This document shows positions 33,122 through 42,642 of a DNA stretch of 59,900 bases, piece by piece. The position numbers and the translations under genes are program-made. The notes beneath the pieces are model-generated. The model saw only the letters and a program-made list of their open reading frames with translations, was not told where the DNA came from and made no database searches. Source of the DNA: an uncultured Lachnospiraceae bacterium (GTDB lineage Bacteria > Bacillota > Clostridia > Lachnospirales > Lachnospiraceae); NCBI GenBank assembly GCA_910579805.1, contig CAJTWM010000020.1, forward strand, positions 1-59,900, read 5' to 3'. The number at the start of each line of letters is the position of its first letter. Positions within the stretch are counted from its first letter, which is position 1.

Positions 33122-33283
33122 TTCTTAAAATTGGGAAATTTCAGAAAATGAATACATACGAAGCGATTCATGGAGAATCATATTGATTTTGACAACAAAA
33201 TAACTTATTCTATAGTAAGCGGAAACACAGTAAAGAGCAATCCGTCCCGTAAATTACCGGGATGGCGGAAACGGAGGAGCGTT

Positions 33284-33664
33284 ATGGAAAAAACGGCGGC
33301 ATATACGGAAAGAAAAAGATGGGTATTTTTGGGACTGCCTTTTACTTTTACAAAATATACGGTAAGGGAGGACGGCATTACGATCAACAGCGGGCTGCTG
33401 AAAAGCTTTGAAAATGACTGCTATATGTATAAGGTACAGGATGTGGAGCATACGGCGACGCTGTTTGAAAAAATGTTCGGGCTTGGAACGGTGATCTGCT
33501 ATACCGGAGACACTACCCATCCTCAGCTTGTTTTGGAGCATATTAAAAATTCCAAGGAAATCAAAAATTATATATTGGAAACCTCCGAAAAAGCGAGGAT
33601 AAAGAGACGCACATTAAATACGCTTGATATTGGAACAGGCGTTATGGACGATATGGAAGAGTAA
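33284..33664 (+). CDS. bacterial PH-domain protein
   Basis: 126 residues. The central part (FTKYTVREDGITINSGLLKSFENDCYMYKVQDVE and GLGTVICYTGDTTHPQLVLEHI) is a bacterial pleckstrin-homology fold (DUF304/bPH_2 type). No membrane segment is present. The C-terminus is charged. The frame is open from 33170, but GGAGG five bases before ATG 33284 sets the start. It ends five bases before the MATE gene. No function is assigned. Confidence 0.72.
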   Translation: MEKTAAYTERKRWVFLGLPFTFTKYTVREDGITINSGLLKSFENDCYMYKVQDVEHTATLFEKMFGLGTVICYTGDTTHPQLVLEHIKNSKEIKNYILETSEKARIKRRTLNTLDIGTGVMDDMEE

Positions 33665-33669
33665 AGCTT

Positions 33670-35034
33670 ATGGAACTGGATATGACGAAGGGAAGTCCTT
33701 CCCGATTGATACTGAAATTTATAGTACCTTTGATTATAGGAAATATTTTCCAGCAGCTTTACAGCATGGTGGATACGATCATTGTAGGACAGTATGTAGG
33801 CGTGCAGGCCCTTGCGGCGGTAGGCGCGACCGGAACCATTAACTTTTTGATTCTTGGATTTATGATGGGAATGACTTCCGGATTTACGGTGCCCGTAGCC
33901 CAGAGGTTCGGCGCGGGCGACCTGAAAGGAATGCGTGTGAGTATTGCCAACGCGGCGAGATTATCCGTGATCGTAACGGCGGTTACGACGTTGATAAGCC
34001 TTTTGGGAATGCGCGGGCTGTTACGGCTGATGAATACGCCGTCGGATATTTTTGAAATGTCATGGACTTATATTGCTATTATTTGTGCAGGAATGGTATG
34101 TATCGTCTTTTATAACCTTTTGGCGGGGATTCTGCGTGCCATCGGAAATAGTAAAGTACCGTTGTTTTTCCTGATTATTTCAGCGGCGTTGAACATTATT
34201 CTGGATCTCTTTTTGATCCGCGTCGTTCCGCTTGGCGTTGCGGGGGCGGCGTTAGCTACCGTGATTTCCCAAGGAATATCGGGGCTTCTCTGCCTGCTGT
34301 ATTTGATGAAAAAAGTGCCTTTGGTACATCCCCAAAAAGAGGAATGGGCGGCGGATAGGGACTGTATGGGTCTGCAGCTTAAGATCGGGCTGCCGATGGC
34401 GCTTCAGTTTTCGATCACTGCGATCGGTACGATCATGGTGCAGGCGGTGTTGAATATGTTTGGCTCTACGGTGATCGCTTCCTATACGGCGGCGAGTAAA
34501 GTGGAGGGGCTTGTGACCCAGCCGTTTGCCGCAATGGGTATGACGATGGCAACTTATGGGGCGCAGAACAGGGGGATCAACGATCTTTCGAGGATCAGAA
34601 AGGGCGTGAGGGCTGCAAACGGGATGTCTGCGGTCTATGCGCTTATCATCTACGGTCTGGCGGTGGTGATGATGCCGTATCTGATCCCGTTGTTTGTGAA
34701 TGAAAATCTTTCGGAAGTTTTAGTGTATGCTACGATCTATATGAAGATCTGCGGCGCCTTTTTCATTCCGTTGGGGATGATTTTCATTTACAGGAATATC
34801 CTGCAGGGCTGCGGATTTTCTTTCGTACCGATGTTCGGCGGCGTGGTGGAACTGGTAAGCCGTCTGGCTGCTGCGCTTTTGGCGGCTCATTTTTTCAGCT
34901 ACGAAGGGATCTGTATCGCCAATATCAGCGCGTGGCTGACTGCCGGGATTTATCTGTTTATCGGTTATATTTTTATCATGCGCAGAATGCTGAGGCAGGC
35001 GGCGCGGGATACGGAAAAAGAAGAGGCGTTTTAG
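33670..35034 (+). CDS. MATE-family efflux transporter
   Basis: 454-residue sodium- or proton-coupled exporter with 12 membrane segments. Family marks are LIIGNIFQQLYSMVDTIIVGQYVG, ALAAVGATG, MMGMTSGFTVPVAQRFGAGD in the first half and GLPMALQFSITAIGTIMVQ in the second. The cargo is unknown (drugs, dyes or metabolites are usual). Only a weak GGAAGAG precedes the ATG; translation may be coupled to the PH-domain gene. Confidence 0.92.
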   Translation: MELDMTKGSPSRLILKFIVPLIIGNIFQQLYSMVDTIIVGQYVGVQALAAVGATGTINFLILGFMMGMTSGFTVPVAQRFGAGDLKGMRVSIANAARLSVIVTAVTTLISLLGMRGLLRLMNTPSDIFEMSWTYIAIICAGMVCIVFYNLLAGILRAIGNSKVPLFFLIISAALNIILDLFLIRVVPLGVAGAALATVISQGISGLLCLLYLMKKVPLVHPQKEEWAADRDCMGLQLKIGLPMALQFSITAIGTIMVQAVLNMFGSTVIASYTAASKVEGLVTQPFAAMGMTMATYGAQNRGINDLSRIRKGVRAANGMSAVYALIIYGLAVVMMPYLIPLFVNENLSEVLVYATIYMKICGAFFIPLGMIFIYRNILQGCGFSFVPMFGGVVELVSRLAAALLAAHFFSYEGICIANISAWLTAGIYLFIGYIFIMRRMLRQAARDTEKEEAF

Positions 35035-35054
35035 GGGATTTTTAAACACGCTCT
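35035..35054. repeat. short dispersed repeat fragment (reverse orientation)
   Basis: GGGATTTTTAAACACGCTCTAG is the reverse of the CTAG-AGCGTGTTT-AAAAA pattern seen at 30879 and 17493. It lies in the 18-base gap between convergent genes. Confidence 0.4.
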
Positions 35055-35451
35055 AGGGGGAGAAGGTTTTCCCGAGTTTTTCAAAGAGCAGGCCGACGCC
35101 GATCCAGTAAGGGGTAAAATCAAGGCGGATCACTTGGGAAATATTCCATTTTGAGCGGCTGTAATCCCATGGGCAGGCATCTCTTTTTTTCAGAAAACGC
35201 CCGCTGAAAAATTCGACGGAAAAGATCAAAATGGCATAGGTCAGTCCGCGCAGGGCGATATGCCATTTTTTTATGAGCGAGGACAAAGGAACTAAAAACG
35301 CGCCCATTCCGTAAATAGGAAACATCCAAAGGGAGGTATTCCCGGTCAGGGTTTTGTCCCGTCTTTGGATAGAGTGGAGTGATGTAAAAATGATTTCCAT
35401 GCACCAGCCAAGGATGCCGAAACGTAAAAAATTTTTGCAAGTTGTTTTCAT
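35053..35451 (-). CDS. short CmpB-type (PF06541) membrane protein
   Basis: 132-residue membrane protein related to the N-terminal half of the product of 28759. It shows LRFGILGWCMEIIFTSLHS, WMFPIYGMGAFLVPLSSL, FSVEFFSGRFLKKRDACPWDYS and WNISQVIRLDFTPYWIGVG. It has no coiled-coil tail. The frame is open upstream to 35700, but family homology begins at ATG 35451; no good ribosome site is seen. Function unknown. Confidence 0.65.
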   Translation of the reverse strand: MKTTCKNFLRFGILGWCMEIIFTSLHSIQRRDKTLTGNTSLWMFPIYGMGAFLVPLSSLIKKWHIALRGLTYAILIFSVEFFSGRFLKKRDACPWDYSRSKWNISQVIRLDFTPYWIGVGLLFEKLGKTFSP

Positions 35452-35557
35452 AGTGATAGTATGGACGGCGGACAGGGAAAATATTACGGGAGAAATCAAT
35501 TTATGTAGAAAAAGAGAGTGATAGTGAGAGACGGGCGGGAACGGAGGAGATACGGGT

Positions 35558-36883
35558 ATGAACGAAAGACAGGCAATGGAATATATAGAAGAGATCGGAA
35601 AATACGGAAGCGTGCCGGGACTTTCCAACATCAGAGAGCTGTGCAGGAGATTGGGGAATCCGCAGGATTTACTGCATTTTGTCCATATTGCCGGAACCAA
35701 CGGGAAAGGTTCGGTGTCGGCTTATATGGATTCGGTACTGAGAGAAGCCGGATACCGGGTGGGGAGGTATCTCTCTCCGACCATCTTTGATTATAGGGAG
35801 CGCATTCAGGTAAACGGGAAAATGATCTCCAAGACAGGGCTGTGCAGGCATTTGGAACGGGTCAGGAGAGCGGCGGAGGAGATGGCGAAAGAAGGGATGC
35901 CCCATCCTACGGCGTTTGAAGTGGAAACGGCGCTGGCCTTTTTATATTTTTGTGAAAAAAAATGCGATATCGTGGTATTGGAGGCAGGGCTTGGCGGGAG
36001 CCTTGACGCGACGAATCTGGTAACCACAACCGTGCTTTCGGTGCTGACTTCCATCAGCCGGGATCACATGGCGTTTTTAGGGGAAACGCTTGGGGAGATT
36101 GCCGCCAATAAAGCGGGGATCATTAAAGAAAAGATTCCTGTAGTCAGTACCTTTCAGGAACCGGAGGCAATGCGGGAGATAGAAAAGGAGGCGGAGAAAA
36201 AAGAAAGCGCGCTTGTGGCCGTCTCACCGGAAGAAATCAAAAAGGTCCGTTATGGGATAGAAAAGCAGTATTTTGATTATAAGCAGTTTAAAAAGCTGGA
36301 GATTACCCTGGCCGGGCAGTATCAGATCGAAAACTGCGCTGTGGCGGCGGAAGCGTTTATGCAGCTTTCAGGGCGGGGATTTCCCGTCAGTGAAAAGGCG
36401 CTTAGGGACGGACTGAAAAAAACGGCATGGAAGGGGCGGTTCAGTGTGATCGCCAAAAAGCCCTTTTTTATCGTGGACGGCGCCCATAACGAAGATGCCG
36501 CCAAAAAACTTGCAGATTCCATCCGGTTTTATTTTACAAATAAAAAAATAATTTATATAATGGGAATATTGAAGGATAAGGAATATGAAAAGATCATTGC
36601 GCAGACGGGTTCGCTTGCGGAGCAGATCATCACGGTTGCCGCGCCGAAAAATAAGCGGGCGATGTCTGCTTATGAGCTGGCGGGCGCGGTAAAGGAATAT
36701 TATCCTTGCGTTACCGCAGCAGACAGCTTAGAAGAGGCAGTAGAGATGAGCTATCTTTTGGCAGATCCGGACAGCGTGATCATTGCGTTCGGTTCCCTTT
36801 CCTTTTTAGGACAATTAATGGCAATTGTAGAAAACAGGCATACGATCAGGAGAGATTCTCATGGTAGATCAGAAAAAAATTAA
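35558..36883 (+). CDS. folC: bifunctional folylpolyglutamate/dihydrofolate synthase
   Basis: 441-residue Mur-ligase-fold enzyme that adds glutamate to dihydropteroate and folates. P-loop HIAGTNGKGSVSAYM, then YRERIQVNGK, EAGLGGSLDATN, and VDGAHNEDAA in the C-terminal domain are as in FolC. GGAGATACGGGT precedes the ATG. First gene of the folate cluster; its last 23 bases overlap folE. Confidence 0.94.
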   Translation: MNERQAMEYIEEIGKYGSVPGLSNIRELCRRLGNPQDLLHFVHIAGTNGKGSVSAYMDSVLREAGYRVGRYLSPTIFDYRERIQVNGKMISKTGLCRHLERVRRAAEEMAKEGMPHPTAFEVETALAFLYFCEKKCDIVVLEAGLGGSLDATNLVTTTVLSVLTSISRDHMAFLGETLGEIAANKAGIIKEKIPVVSTFQEPEAMREIEKEAEKKESALVAVSPEEIKKVRYGIEKQYFDYKQFKKLEITLAGQYQIENCAVAAEAFMQLSGRGFPVSEKALRDGLKKTAWKGRFSVIAKKPFFIVDGAHNEDAAKKLADSIRFYFTNKKIIYIMGILKDKEYEKIIAQTGSLAEQIITVAAPKNKRAMSAYELAGAVKEYYPCVTAADSLEEAVEMSYLLADPDSVIIAFGSLSFLGQLMAIVENRHTIRRDSHGRSEKN

Positions 36884-37415
36884 AGAAGCGGTAAGATTAT
36901 TATTGGAAGGAATCGGCGAAGAGGCGGAACGGGAAGGGTTAAAGGAGACGCCGGACCGGATAGCTCGTATGTATACGGAAATTTTTTCGGGCATGGATGA
37001 GACGGCGGCGGATCATCTTTCCAAAACTTTTTCGGTGAGCGGAAACGATATGGTGGTGGAAAAGGATATTGTCTTTTATTCCACTTGCGAGCACCATTTG
37101 ATGCCTTTTTACGGGAAAGCGCACATTGCCTATATACCTGACGGCAAGGTTGTGGGGCTCAGCAAGCTGGCAAGATGCGTGGAGGTATTTGCCAAAAGGC
37201 CCCAGATACAGGAGAAAATGACGGCGCAGATCGCGGACGCCATTATGGAGCATTTACAGCCGAAAGGGGTGATGGTCATGGTGGAGGCGGAGCATATGTG
37301 CATGACGATGCGGGGAGTCAAAAAACCCGGAAGCATGACGATGACCTATGCGGCAAGGGGAGCCTTTGAAGAGGAGAGGCAGCAGGAAAAGTTTTTCCGT
37401 ATGGTGCGCAGATAG
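36861..37415 (+). CDS. folE: GTP cyclohydrolase I
   Basis: 184-residue enzyme that opens GTP to dihydroneopterin triphosphate, the first step of folate synthesis. Zinc ligands Cys76 and His79 lie in YSTCEHHLMPF and Cys147 in EHMCMTMRGV, with the GTP-binding GKAHIAYIPDGKVVGLSKLAR between. The start overlaps folC by 23 bases, suggesting translational coupling. Confidence 0.95.
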   Translation: MVDQKKIKEAVRLLLEGIGEEAEREGLKETPDRIARMYTEIFSGMDETAADHLSKTFSVSGNDMVVEKDIVFYSTCEHHLMPFYGKAHIAYIPDGKVVGLSKLARCVEVFAKRPQIQEKMTAQIADAIMEHLQPKGVMVMVEAEHMCMTMRGVKKPGSMTMTYAARGAFEEERQQEKFFRMVRR

Positions 37416-37476
37416 GCAGGCTTTTTTAGCGGTGAGCGGATAGGAAAAGAGGAGCGGGGCGTAAGCGGGTAAAAGG

Positions 37477-37959
37477 ATGGAGAGGATTGACAGGATTTTA
37501 GGAAATGAAAAGTATCGGGATTATCTGCGGCGGAACCAACAAGAAGAGCAGGAGCGTATTTTCTGCCGACATGATATGGCCCACTTTTTGGATGTGGCAA
37601 GAATCGGCTGGATACTTGTATTGGAAGAGAATCTTCCTATAGAAAAAGAGATTGTTTATGCGGCAGCTCTTTTACATGATATTGGAAGATACCTGCAGTA
37701 TAGGGAAGGGCAGCCTCACGAAAAAGCAAGCGCAAAGCTTGCGCCGGAGATTTTAAAAGAGTGCGGGTTTGATGAGAACGAAACAGACATTATTATAGAG
37801 GCGATAGAAAAGCACAGGGATAAAAACGTGCAGGGAGAGGAAAACTTAAACGGGATCCTTTATCGGGCGGATAAGGCGGGCAGGCCATGTTTTGCCTGTG
37901 ATGCGGAAAAACTGTGCGACTGGAAACAGGAGAAGAAAAATAAGAAGATAAGATATTGA
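37477..37959 (+). CDS. HD-domain hydrolase within the folate cluster
   Basis: 160-residue HD-superfamily protein. Metal ligands: His32 in CRHDMAHFLDVAR, His67-Asp68 in LLHDIGRYLQ, and a later EAIEKHRDKN. It resembles small phosphohydrolases. In folate clusters of Clostridia such a gene sits between folE and folP, where the dihydroneopterin triphosphate pyrophosphatase step is missing, so it could fill that gap; this is inference. No nudB-like gene is present in the cluster. Confidence 0.8.
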   Translation: MERIDRILGNEKYRDYLRRNQQEEQERIFCRHDMAHFLDVARIGWILVLEENLPIEKEIVYAAALLHDIGRYLQYREGQPHEKASAKLAPEILKECGFDENETDIIIEAIEKHRDKNVQGEENLNGILYRADKAGRPCFACDAEKLCDWKQEKKNKKIRY

Positions 37960-38037
37960 ATAACAGTCCGGGCATCCGGATTGTTACAGCCTTAAAAAGC
38001 AGAATAAAAGTACAGTCAGAAGAAAGGGCATACAGGC

Positions 38038-38856
38038 ATGAAGATAGGAAAAAGAGAATTTGACACAGCACGAAAAACTTACGTTATGGGTATACTAAAC
38101 GTGACGCCGGATTCGTTTTCGGACGGCGGAAAGTATCAGAAACCGGATCAGGCGTTTAGGCGTGTAGAAACAATGATAGCGGAAGGGGCGGATTTAGTGG
38201 ATGTTGGAGGAGAATCTACCCGTCCCGGCTATAGCATGGTGTCCGAAGAAGAGGAAATGGAAAGGATTGTGCCCGTGATAGAAGGGATCAAGTCAAGATT
38301 CGACATACCTATATCTGTTGATACTTATAAAGCAAAAGTGGCGCAGGCAGGCATAGCGGCGGGGGCTGATCTGGTCAATGATATATGGGGGCTGAAATAT
38401 GACGGCGATATGGCGGGGATCATTGCCAAAACGGGGACTGCCTGCTGTCTCATGCATAACAGAAAGGAGCCGGCTTACAAACAGTTTGTCAAAGAGGTGG
38501 TTTCTGACCTGAAAGAATCGGTCAGCATTGCCCTTGACGCGGGAATTTTGCCGGATAAGATTCTGCTGGATCCGGGAGTGGGATTCGGAAAAACTTATGA
38601 GAATAATCTGGAGATCATAAACCGTTTGGAAGAGTTAGGGAGTTTGGGGTATCCGGTGCTTCTGGGTACTTCAAGAAAATCTGTGGTCGGACTTACCCTT
38701 GATCTGCCGGCAGAGGAACGGATAGAAGGAACACTTGTTACCACGGTATTCGCCGTAATGAAGGGCTGCGCTTTTGTCAGGGTACACGATATTCAGGAAA
38801 ATGTCCGGGCTATAAAAATGGCGGAGGCCATTTTAAACAGTACTGCGGGCAGATAG
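38038..38856 (+). CDS. folP: dihydropteroate synthase
   Basis: 272-residue TIM-barrel enzyme joining para-aminobenzoate to the pterin; the sulfonamide target. Signatures are VMGILNVTPDSFSDGGKY and VDVGGESTRPGY, with LLDPGVGFGKTYENN and LLGTSRKSV in the later barrel. All normal. No resistance-type insertion is seen at the usual sulfa loops, although I did not check residue by residue. Confidence 0.95.
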   Translation: MKIGKREFDTARKTYVMGILNVTPDSFSDGGKYQKPDQAFRRVETMIAEGADLVDVGGESTRPGYSMVSEEEEMERIVPVIEGIKSRFDIPISVDTYKAKVAQAGIAAGADLVNDIWGLKYDGDMAGIIAKTGTACCLMHNRKEPAYKQFVKEVVSDLKESVSIALDAGILPDKILLDPGVGFGKTYENNLEIINRLEELGSLGYPVLLGTSRKSVVGLTLDLPAEERIEGTLVTTVFAVMKGCAFVRVHDIQENVRAIKMAEAILNSTAGR

Positions 38857-39033
38857 GAAAAACCGCGGCAGGCAAGTAGGATAAATCAGATGGAAAAGAT
38901 AAGGGTAGGCGAAAAACAAGGCAGAATGGAAATAAAAACAGGTAAGAGGAATAAGTGGATTTAAGCACAGCTATCATAAAAAGGCAGAGGCCGGAGCGGA
39001 ATAACAACGAATAACAGACAGGGAGAGAAAGAA

Positions 39034-39849
39034 ATGGACGAGATACGCATCGAAGATTTAAAGATATATGCTTATCACGGAGTATATGCAGAAGAAAACG
39101 AAAAAGGACAGGATTTTTATGTGAATGCAACGCTGTATACGGATACCAGAGAAGCGGGAAAGCAGGATGCCCTTTCCCTTTCCAGCGATTATGGAGAGAT
39201 CTGCCATATGATCAATGACTTTTTAAAACTGCACACGTTTAGTCTGATCGAAACGATGGCGGAGAAAACGGCGGAACAGCTTTTGCAGCGTTTTCCACTT
39301 ATTCAGGCTTTGGATCTGGAGATCCGTAAGCCGCAGGCGCCCATCGGGCTTCCTTTTTCTTCCGTATCCGTGAAGATACACAGAGGATGGCATCGGGTTT
39401 ATGTGGCGGTCGGATCCAATATGGGAGACAGGCAGGCATTTATTGGGAAGGCGGTCCAAAGCATACGGAAACAGGAATGCATTAAAAATGTCAGGGAATC
39501 GGAATTGATCGAGACTAAGCCTTATGGGGAAGTAAGGGATCAGGAGGATTTCTTAAACGGAATGCTGGAATTTGATACGCTTTTTGAGCCTAAAGAACTT
39601 TTAGCATTTTTACATGAAATCGAAAATGAAGCGGGACGTGAGAGAAAGCTGCATTGGGGGCCAAGAACGCTGGATCTGGATATTATTTTTTATGACGATC
39701 TGGTATTGGATACGGAGGAGCTTGTGATCCCCCATGCCGATATGCATAACCGCGATTTTGTATTGAAGCCGCTGTGCGAGCTGGCGCCGTATAAAAGGCA
39801 TCCGCTGTTTCATAAGACGGCGGGACAGCTTTTGCAGGGGTTGAAGTAA
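39034..39849 (+). CDS. folBK: dihydroneopterin aldolase / HPPK fusion
   Basis: 271-residue bifunctional enzyme. Residues 1 to about 118 are FolB (IRIEDLKIYAYHGVY, SYGEICHMI region and ASSVSVKIHRGW-like end). Residues from about 123 are FolK (VYVAVGSNMGDRQAFI, YDDLVLDTEELVIPHADMHNR with WGPRTLDLDIIFYD). It runs the two steps before FolP in the same pathway. GGGAGAGAAAG before the ATG. Confidence 0.93.
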   Translation: MDEIRIEDLKIYAYHGVYAEENEKGQDFYVNATLYTDTREAGKQDALSLSSDYGEICHMINDFLKLHTFSLIETMAEKTAEQLLQRFPLIQALDLEIRKPQAPIGLPFSSVSVKIHRGWHRVYVAVGSNMGDRQAFIGKAVQSIRKQECIKNVRESELIETKPYGEVRDQEDFLNGMLEFDTLFEPKELLAFLHEIENEAGRERKLHWGPRTLDLDIIFYDDLVLDTEELVIPHADMHNRDFVLKPLCELAPYKRHPLFHKTAGQLLQGLK

Positions 39850-39894
39850 CGGATTGCACCCATACAGACCATGTAAAACAAAATAAAGTACAGA

Positions 39895-39936
39895 AAAACA
39901 AGTATCAGACGAAACCGTTTGGTACTTGTTTTCTGC
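39895..39936 (+). terminator. terminator of the folate cluster
   Basis: AAAACAAGTATC (39895-39906) pairs with GGTACTTGTTTT (39921-39932) as a 12-base stem with one wobble. Confidence 0.75.
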
Positions 39937-39977
39937 CTCAAATTAAGAAACGGGAGGTATCCATGAACTTATAAGAA

Positions 39978-40184
39978 TCATTCAAACCATAACGCAGCCC
40001 CTATAGGGTGTCCGTCATTTTTAAACTGCACCGTATAAACATCTAAATTCAGTAAATCCGCATCGGTTCCGTCTTCTCTTTTCAAACTTAACGTAAAACC
40101 GTCAAATATATGAAATCCGTATGTTTCATGACTAAATTCTCCCGCATAGATACCGTCTAAAAGCAAAGTGTTTGTGTCCTGCAT
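39978..40184 (-). CDS. small conserved-looking hypothetical protein
   Basis: 68 residues, starting MQDTNTLLLDGIYAGEFSHETYG. It is acidic, contains no membrane segment, and ends in GAALWFE. AGGAAG precedes the ATG at a good distance. It may be co-transcribed with the DUF5050 gene just upstream on the same strand. I do not recognise a family. Confidence 0.5.
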   Translation of the reverse strand: MQDTNTLLLDGIYAGEFSHETYGFHIFDGFTLSLKREDGTDADLLNLDVYTVQFKNDGHPIGAALWFE

Positions 40185-40215
40185 GATAGTTTCTTCCTGC
40201 TAAAAAACAGTTGCT

Positions 40216-41256
40216 TTATTTTTTGACATTCTCAGCAGCCGCACTCAACGCAGCGTCAAAGGTGGTAACATTTACAGGCCCGAAAGTACTTGTTTTGTAA
40301 ACCGGTCCGTCTGATTCTCCAAATCCCGTAAAATAAACGTATTGAGAAGTAATATTAATATCCGTATAAATACCGGAGGCTACCAATTCCGTATTGCTGC
40401 CGTCCAGATTCATCCGTTTCAGAGCAGGAGAAGAGGATGAATTGGACTGATAATAAATGACGGAATCATAAATATTGAAAAGATCTACCCGGTCGGTGGT
40501 CAATACGGTGACCGAACCGTCTGATAAAGAATAGCGGCTCAGCCTGTAATTCTGATCCAGATCCATATAGTAGACATAATCGCCGTTCACGACCGGATTC
40601 CATACATTTCCGTCCCAAAGCATATAAGAACTGTCATCGGCCGTATTCCATACATAAAGATGATTGTCAATCCCTGCGCCCATCCAGTAGATCAGGCCGT
40701 CCTGACAAGAAGCGGGATTGACCCATGTAGTGCTTAAAGTCTGTTCTTTCTGTTTATCCAGCCTGACTTTGTGGAGCGTGAGCGAGGTATCCCTGTTATA
40801 ATGGGAATAATATATGTAATCGCCGATCAGGTTCAGTGTGGAGGAAGGATTGGGGCTTAAACAAGCGGTATTCTTTCCCTTCAGATTGGAACGGTAAACG
40901 CCGTTTAAACTTCCGAATTTAGGAGCCGTATCCGTCGTGCTGCTGTCGGACTGATAGTAGACCAGATATTTTCCCCCTGCGTTGATAAATTCCACCTTGG
41001 AGTTGTTTAATTTCCTGATTTCCGTTTCATCGGGGTTCATGGAATATAAAGTCCCGTCGTCATAAGCGTTGGAAAAATAGACCTTTCCGTTGTATTCGCA
41101 AAATAATCCGCGGTTATTCAGATTGCCTGCGGTATTGCCGATCGTACCTTCCGGAACCGGCGCGGTGCGCCCTCTGAAAAAAGCGGCCACTCCGATAATG
41201 GCAATCAATAAAATAACACACGAAATTAAAATAATAGTACGTTTTTTGTTTTCCAT
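40216..41256 (-). CDS. DUF5050-type extracytoplasmic beta-propeller protein
   Basis: 346 residues. One N-terminal membrane segment (TIILISCVILLIAIIGVAAFF, residues 8-28) anchors an external domain made of repeated YFSN/YYMD/YYSHY strands with D-x-x-x-L motifs (GKVYFSNAYDDGTLYSMNPD, GDYIYYSHYNRDTSLTLHKV, GDYVYYMDLDQNYRLSRYSL, SQYVYFTGFGESDGPVYK). This is the DUF5050 (KOW-like propeller) pattern. It probably sits on the cell surface; ligand unknown. Confidence 0.78.
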   Translation of the reverse strand: MENKKRTIILISCVILLIAIIGVAAFFRGRTAPVPEGTIGNTAGNLNNRGLFCEYNGKVYFSNAYDDGTLYSMNPDETEIRKLNNSKVEFINAGGKYLVYYQSDSSTTDTAPKFGSLNGVYRSNLKGKNTACLSPNPSSTLNLIGDYIYYSHYNRDTSLTLHKVRLDKQKEQTLSTTWVNPASCQDGLIYWMGAGIDNHLYVWNTADDSSYMLWDGNVWNPVVNGDYVYYMDLDQNYRLSRYSLSDGSVTVLTTDRVDLFNIYDSVIYYQSNSSSSPALKRMNLDGSNTELVASGIYTDINITSQYVYFTGFGESDGPVYKTSTFGPVNVTTFDAALSAAAENVKK

Positions 41257-41375
41257 ATGTCCTCACATTCCGCCGTTTTCCGGCATAGTTTTTAGCAGAT
41301 CATTCCATAGAAATAAGACGATGTCTTTATAGAAATTATAGCCTTTATTTTCAAAGCTATCAACCTTTATTTTAC

Positions 41376-41404
41376 TTGCGTGACACGGGGTTTTGCGATA
41401 AGAT
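41376..41404 (+). promoter_or_regulatory. possible promoter of pheA
   Basis: TTGCGT (41376-41381), 17-base spacer, TAAGAT (41399-41404), about 50 bases before pheA. Confidence 0.45.
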
Positions 41405-41456
41405 GGATTTGATATGGAACATAGGAATATTTTAAGCGTAAAGAGGGGAAAGACAC

Positions 41457-42584
41457 ATGGATCTAATGAAGCTGCGGGAGCAGATCGATAACATCGACAG
41501 AGAGCTTGTGGATCTCTATGAGCGGAGGATGGAGATCGCAGGTCAGGTTGCGGAATATAAAATAGAAACAGGGAAAAAGGTATTTGATAAAGAGCGGGAG
41601 GAACAGAAGATCGCAGCAGTCAAGGCGCTTGCCCACAACGAATTCAACAGACACGGCGTGGAAGAGCTGTTTGAACAGATCATGTCCATCAGCCGCAAAC
41701 TCCAATACCGCATACTGACGGAACACGGAAGTATCGGAAAACTCCCTTTTATCGGTGTGGACGAGCTGGATACGAAGGAGGCAAGGGTCGTATTTCCGGG
41801 AGCGGAAGGTGCTTATACACAGGCGGCCATGCAGGAATATTTCGGGGACAAGGTAGCCAGTTTCCATGTAGATACTTTCCGGGACGCCATGACCGCTATT
41901 GACGAAGGGCGGGCGGATTTCGCAGTGCTGCCGATTGAAAATTCTACGGCGGGCATTGTGAGCGAAATCTATGATATGCTCGTGGAATTTGAAAATTATA
42001 TTGTGGGGGAGCAGATCATTAAGATCGAACACTGTCTGATGGGAACGCCCGGAACGGAAATAGAGGACGTCAAAACGGTCTACTCCCATCCGCAGTCGCT
42101 GATGCAGAGCGCGGGATATTTAAGGGAGCATCCTTCGTGGCAGCAGATCAGTATGAATAACAATGCGTTTGCGGCCAGAAAAGTGGCGGAGGATCGGGAC
42201 AGGACGCAGGCGGCGATAGCAAGCGAATATGCGGCGGCGGCCTACGGGCTTTCCGTATTGGAAAAAGGCGTGAATGACCTGAAAAATAACTCCACACGTT
42301 TTATTATTGTGACGAATCAGAAGATTTTTAAAAAGGACGCCAAAAAGATCAGCATATGCTTTGAAGTGTCCCATGAGAGCGGGTCTCTTTATCGTATGCT
42401 CTCTCATTTTATTTACAATAATCTGAATATGAATAAGATCGAGAGCCGTCCCATAGAGGGCCGGACCTGGGAGTATCGGTTTTTTATTGATTTTGACGGT
42501 AATCTGGCGGACAGCGCGGTCAAAAACGCGTTGCGGGGATTACGGGAAGAAGCGAGAAATATGAAGATTTTAGGAAATTATTAA
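41457..42584 (+). CDS. pheA: bifunctional chorismate mutase/prephenate dehydratase
   Basis: 375-residue P-protein of phenylalanine synthesis. The N-terminal chorismate mutase (LREQIDNIDRELVDLYERRMEIAGQVAEYK, residues 5-35) is followed by prephenate dehydratase (VVFPGAEGAYTQAAM, ADFAVLPIENSTAGIV, NNSTRFIIV) and an ACT domain (ISICFEVSHESGSLYRMLSHF onward) that senses phenylalanine. Domain order and length are normal. Last residues GLREEARNMKILGNY are typical. Confidence 0.95.
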   Translation: MDLMKLREQIDNIDRELVDLYERRMEIAGQVAEYKIETGKKVFDKEREEQKIAAVKALAHNEFNRHGVEELFEQIMSISRKLQYRILTEHGSIGKLPFIGVDELDTKEARVVFPGAEGAYTQAAMQEYFGDKVASFHVDTFRDAMTAIDEGRADFAVLPIENSTAGIVSEIYDMLVEFENYIVGEQIIKIEHCLMGTPGTEIEDVKTVYSHPQSLMQSAGYLREHPSWQQISMNNNAFAARKVAEDRDRTQAAIASEYAAAAYGLSVLEKGVNDLKNNSTRFIIVTNQKIFKKDAKKISICFEVSHESGSLYRMLSHFIYNNLNMNKIESRPIEGRTWEYRFFIDFDGNLADSAVKNALRGLREEARNMKILGNY

Positions 42585-42642
42585 AAAGCGGCCCCAAAGC
42601 GGCCGGGCATCATGAGACGACATAGAAACACAGGAGACGGAT

